Shown: piece after piece, positions 5,757 through 7,209 of the stretch | Layout: every line of letters starts with the position of its first letter | How positions within the stretch are numbered: position 1 is the first letter of the stretch | From: an uncultured Lachnospiraceae bacterium | Lineage (GTDB): Bacteria > Bacillota > Clostridia > Lachnospirales > Lachnospiraceae | Length of the DNA stretch: 7,209 bases | Direction of reading: 5' to 3' | Assembly: GCA_905236615.1 (NCBI GenBank) | Contig: CAJORC010000246.1 | Location: 1 to 7,209 of the forward strand | Made by a program: the position numbers and the translations under genes | The notes under the pieces: model-generated | Database searches by the model: none | Told to the model about the DNA's origin: nothing | The model's input: the letters and a program-made list of their open reading frames with translations, nothing else

Positions 5757-6332
5757 TTATTTCCATTTACTAAGTTCCTTTTTTTCCAAGGCTATCAACA
5801 GAGTTTCGTTCTCTTTTATAATATCTTTGGGATCGCCAAAGCACCATTTATGGCCTTTTTCTTTGACTGCAATGACGTTCATTCTGAATTTTTTACGGAG
5901 TTCGAGTTCTATAAGGTTCTTACCGATCCATTCTTTCCGGGCATCCATTTCAACAACGTACATGTTGTCATCGATTTCAAGAAAGTCTTTGAAGGAGGAG
6001 GAGAGCAGGATCCTTGCGGAGCGCATTCCACCTTCTCCTTCGGGATCGAGAATCTTGTCGACACCGATTTTAAGTAGAATTGAGGACATTCTGTCAGAGG
6101 ATGATTTTGCGACTATCAGAGGAACGCCTTGTTCTTTAGCTACGGCAACGGTCATGATGGCTGCTGCCAGATTCTTGCCTGTAGCGGAAACAACGATGTC
6201 CATGTTTTTTAGTCCGAGTATTTCAACTTCATCTTCATTCTCAAGATCTGCGCATACGACAGAAGTGCATTTCCCGGCAAAATCATTGATAATATTCTCA
6301 TTTTTATCTACAGCAAGCACGTCTGCACCCAT
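5757..6332 (-). CDS. ktrA: TrkA/KtrA-type K+ channel regulatory subunit, N-terminally truncated (probable pseudogene)
   Basis: This is the cytoplasmic RCK subunit that gates a TrkH/KtrB potassium channel. What remains is most of the Rossmann (TrkA_N) domain, from ADVLAVDKNENI (strand 2 and its acidic residue) through VVSATGKNLAAAI and PLIVAKSSSDRM, then an intact TrkA_C domain (about 115-190, YVVEMDARKEWIGKNL onward). The family normally has about 215-225 residues and begins with a strand plus G-x-G-x-x-G loop, which this frame lacks. The Met at 6332 is an internal family position (KMGADVLAVD) with no Shine-Dalgarno. Upstream in frame, GRSLAENLYK (6362-6333) is still family-like. Beyond it the sequence is the end of the TrkH gene, and an in-frame TAA lies at 6378-6380. 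The product, if made, should not bind nucleotide normally. A small deletion is the likeliest cause; an assembly error is possible. Confidence 0.85.
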   Translation of the reverse strand: MGADVLAVDKNENIINDFAGKCTSVVCADLENEDEVEILGLKNMDIVVSATGKNLAAAIMTVAVAKEQGVPLIVAKSSSDRMSSILLKIGVDKILDPEGEGGMRSARILLSSSFKDFLEIDDNMYVVEMDARKEWIGKNLIELELRKKFRMNVIAVKEKGHKWCFGDPKDIIKENETLLIALEKKELSKWK

Positions 6333-7209
6333 TTTATAAAGATTTTCAGCAAGGCTTCTGCCGCTGAATGGCTTATTTTATTTTTCATTCCTGCATTTCG
6401 GGCAAAGAAACATGCCATGGATATGGGGCCTATCCTTCCAAGATACATGGCAACAATGACAACTGACTTTCCGTAAGAATTAAGGTTGGGTGTAATAGCT
6501 CTGGTCAGTCCTACTGTTCCAAGAGAACTCATTATCTCGAACAGGGCATCCGTTAATCCGATTTTGCAGCCGGTCATCAGAATTATTGTCATGGTAAATA
6601 CTACGGAAGCACTGACCATGACAACGGCAGCAGCCTTTCGCATCATTTCATTTGATACGCTGCGGTGAAATATAACATTTTCTTTTTTGCCGTTGATATA
6701 AGAGAGTGCATTCATAACAACCAAAAATGCGGTTACGGTCTTGACGCCGCCGGCGGTTCCGACAGGGGAACCTCCAATAAACATAAGTATATATCCGATG
6801 ATACAGGAAATCTCTGTGAGATTCTCCTGAGGGACAGATGCAAATCCTGCAGTTCTGAAAGTGACAGACTGGAACAGGCTGTTGAGCAGTTTGTCAGAAA
6901 GATCCATATTTCCTATTGTTTCCGGATTGCTGTATTCTGCAGCAAAAATGCCTGTAGTGCCGCAGATCAGAAGTACAGCTGTGACCAGTAGGACAAGTCT
7001 TGTATGTTCGGGAAGGTGACGGTATGCTACTATGGGACCCAGTCGATAGCGGATACCGTTTTTTATACCATCGATAAAATCGAACCAGACAACGAAGCCG
7101 ATTCCGCCAAGAATGATAAGAAGCATGGTTATGGTCATAAGGAATACCGCACCTCTGAAAGCTATCATACTGTCAGGCCCCAGAATATCCATCCCTGCAT
7201 TGCAGAATG
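6308..7209 (-). CDS. ktrB: TrkH/KtrB-type potassium channel subunit, 5' end outside window, abnormal C-terminus
   Basis: This is the K+-translocating membrane subunit of a Trk/Ktr system. The frame is open to the right edge; the leading codons read FCNAG, the first pore-loop filter. Numbering from the Met at 7192, which is an internal residue, the other filters are TFRTAGF (111-117), GGSPVGTAGGVKT (140-152) and SSLGTVGLT (222-230), so all four filter glycines are present. Hydrophobic helices fill the intervals, and the terminal MYLGRIGPISMACFFARNAGMKNKISH segment is typical. After SAAE (276-279) the expected short tail of the (Y/H)xEGKxxxG type is missing. It is replaced by 15 residues (ALLKIFIKWVQTCLL), read out of frame through ktrA-like DNA to TAG 6308-6310. 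The gene therefore overlaps the ktrA-like frame by 25 nt. I infer a deletion fused the two genes; the four-pore core is unaffected, but assembly with the regulatory ring may not be. Confidence 0.92.
   Translation of the reverse strand, partial: FCNAGMDILGPDSMIAFRGAVFLMTITMLLIILGGIGFVVWFDFIDGIKNGIRYRLGPIVAYRHLPEHTRLVLLVTAVLLICGTTGIFAAEYSNPETIGNMDLSDKLLNSLFQSVTFRTAGFASVPQENLTEISCIIGYILMFIGGSPVGTAGGVKTVTAFLVVMNALSYINGKKENVIFHRSVSNEMMRKAAAVVMVSASVVFTMTIILMTGCKIGLTDALFEIMSSLGTVGLTRAITPNLNSYGKSVVIVAMYLGRIGPISMACFFARNAGMKNKISHSAAEALLKIFIKWVQTCLL
6355..6362 (-). other. Putative deletion junction between ktrB and ktrA
   Basis: On the - strand, GGCAGAAG reads as part of A-A-E in the TrkH frame and as G-R-S in the KtrA frame. 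On the 5' side only the TrkH reading looks like family sequence; on the 3' side only the KtrA reading does. The point where homology changes frame marks the junction to within a few bases. Confidence 0.6.

Noticed and set aside
5827..6339. Long open frame (170 codons) on the + strand antisense to the ktrA-like gene
   Set aside because: The product is Ser/Ile-rich without family features, has no ribosome binding site, and mirrors codon use of the real gene on the other strand.
6355..6380. Insertion-sequence scar at the ktrB/ktrA junction
   Set aside because: No terminal inverted repeats, target duplication or transposase fragment are visible.
6300..6420. Simple frameshift or sequencing error as the cause of the abnormal ktrB/ktrA junction
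   Set aside because: None of the three frames contains the missing KtrA start and Gly-rich loop, so inserting or deleting one or two bases does not restore it.
1..7209. CRISPR array, tRNA, rRNA, phage or defence genes
   Set aside because: No regularly spaced repeats, no cloverleaf-like sequence and no such protein families were seen; all large frames are assigned to known families.

Overview
The window looks like chromosomal DNA from a low-to-mid GC Firmicute of the Clostridia, probably of the Lachnospiraceae/Ruminococcaceae type. This is inferred from the gene families, the A/T-rich intergenic DNA, the AGGAGG-like ribosome binding sites, the GAAC-N4-GTTC SOS operators and the divergent lexA/yneA arrangement. 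It holds mostly housekeeping genes. I see no tRNA, rRNA, CRISPR array, insertion sequence or phage gene.

Left part (1-2115, + strand): the 3' end of a class-IV PLP aminotransferase, most like D-amino-acid (D-alanine) transaminase, is followed by a complete AGCS-family sodium:alanine symporter. The pair suggests alanine uptake and L/D-alanine interconversion. It ends at a strong 11-bp GAAA-loop hairpin that also serves the convergent lexA.

Middle part (2138-5750): lexA (- strand) faces a small YneA-like membrane/LysM protein (+ strand) across a 221-bp regulatory region. That region has a perfect consensus promoter (TTGACA, 17 nt, TATAAT) for the yneA-like gene. One SOS-type operator lies inside the promoter spacer and a perfect one lies at the predicted transcription start. 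Imperfect copies arranged as a short tandem repeat lie further toward lexA. Downstream of the yneA-like gene, on the same strand, are a Uup-type ABC-F ATPase and a small alpha/beta hydrolase joined by an ATGA overlap. This may extend SOS control to these two genes, but the spacer before the ABC-F gene could separate them.

Right part (5757-7209, - strand): a potassium uptake pair of Trk/Ktr type, transcribed toward the hydrolase gene. The membrane subunit (TrkH/KtrB) runs off the right edge. The junction between the two genes is abnormal. The membrane subunit ends in an atypical tail, and the regulatory subunit (TrkA/KtrA) lacks its first beta strand and Gly-rich nucleotide-binding loop. Its expected upstream residues start abruptly at 6362 and run back into the other gene. 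This looks like a small deletion that joined the two genes at about 6355-6362. It is the most unusual thing in the window.

I found no convincing novel defence or mobile system. The items most worth checking are the ktrB/ktrA junction and the architecture of the SOS control region.
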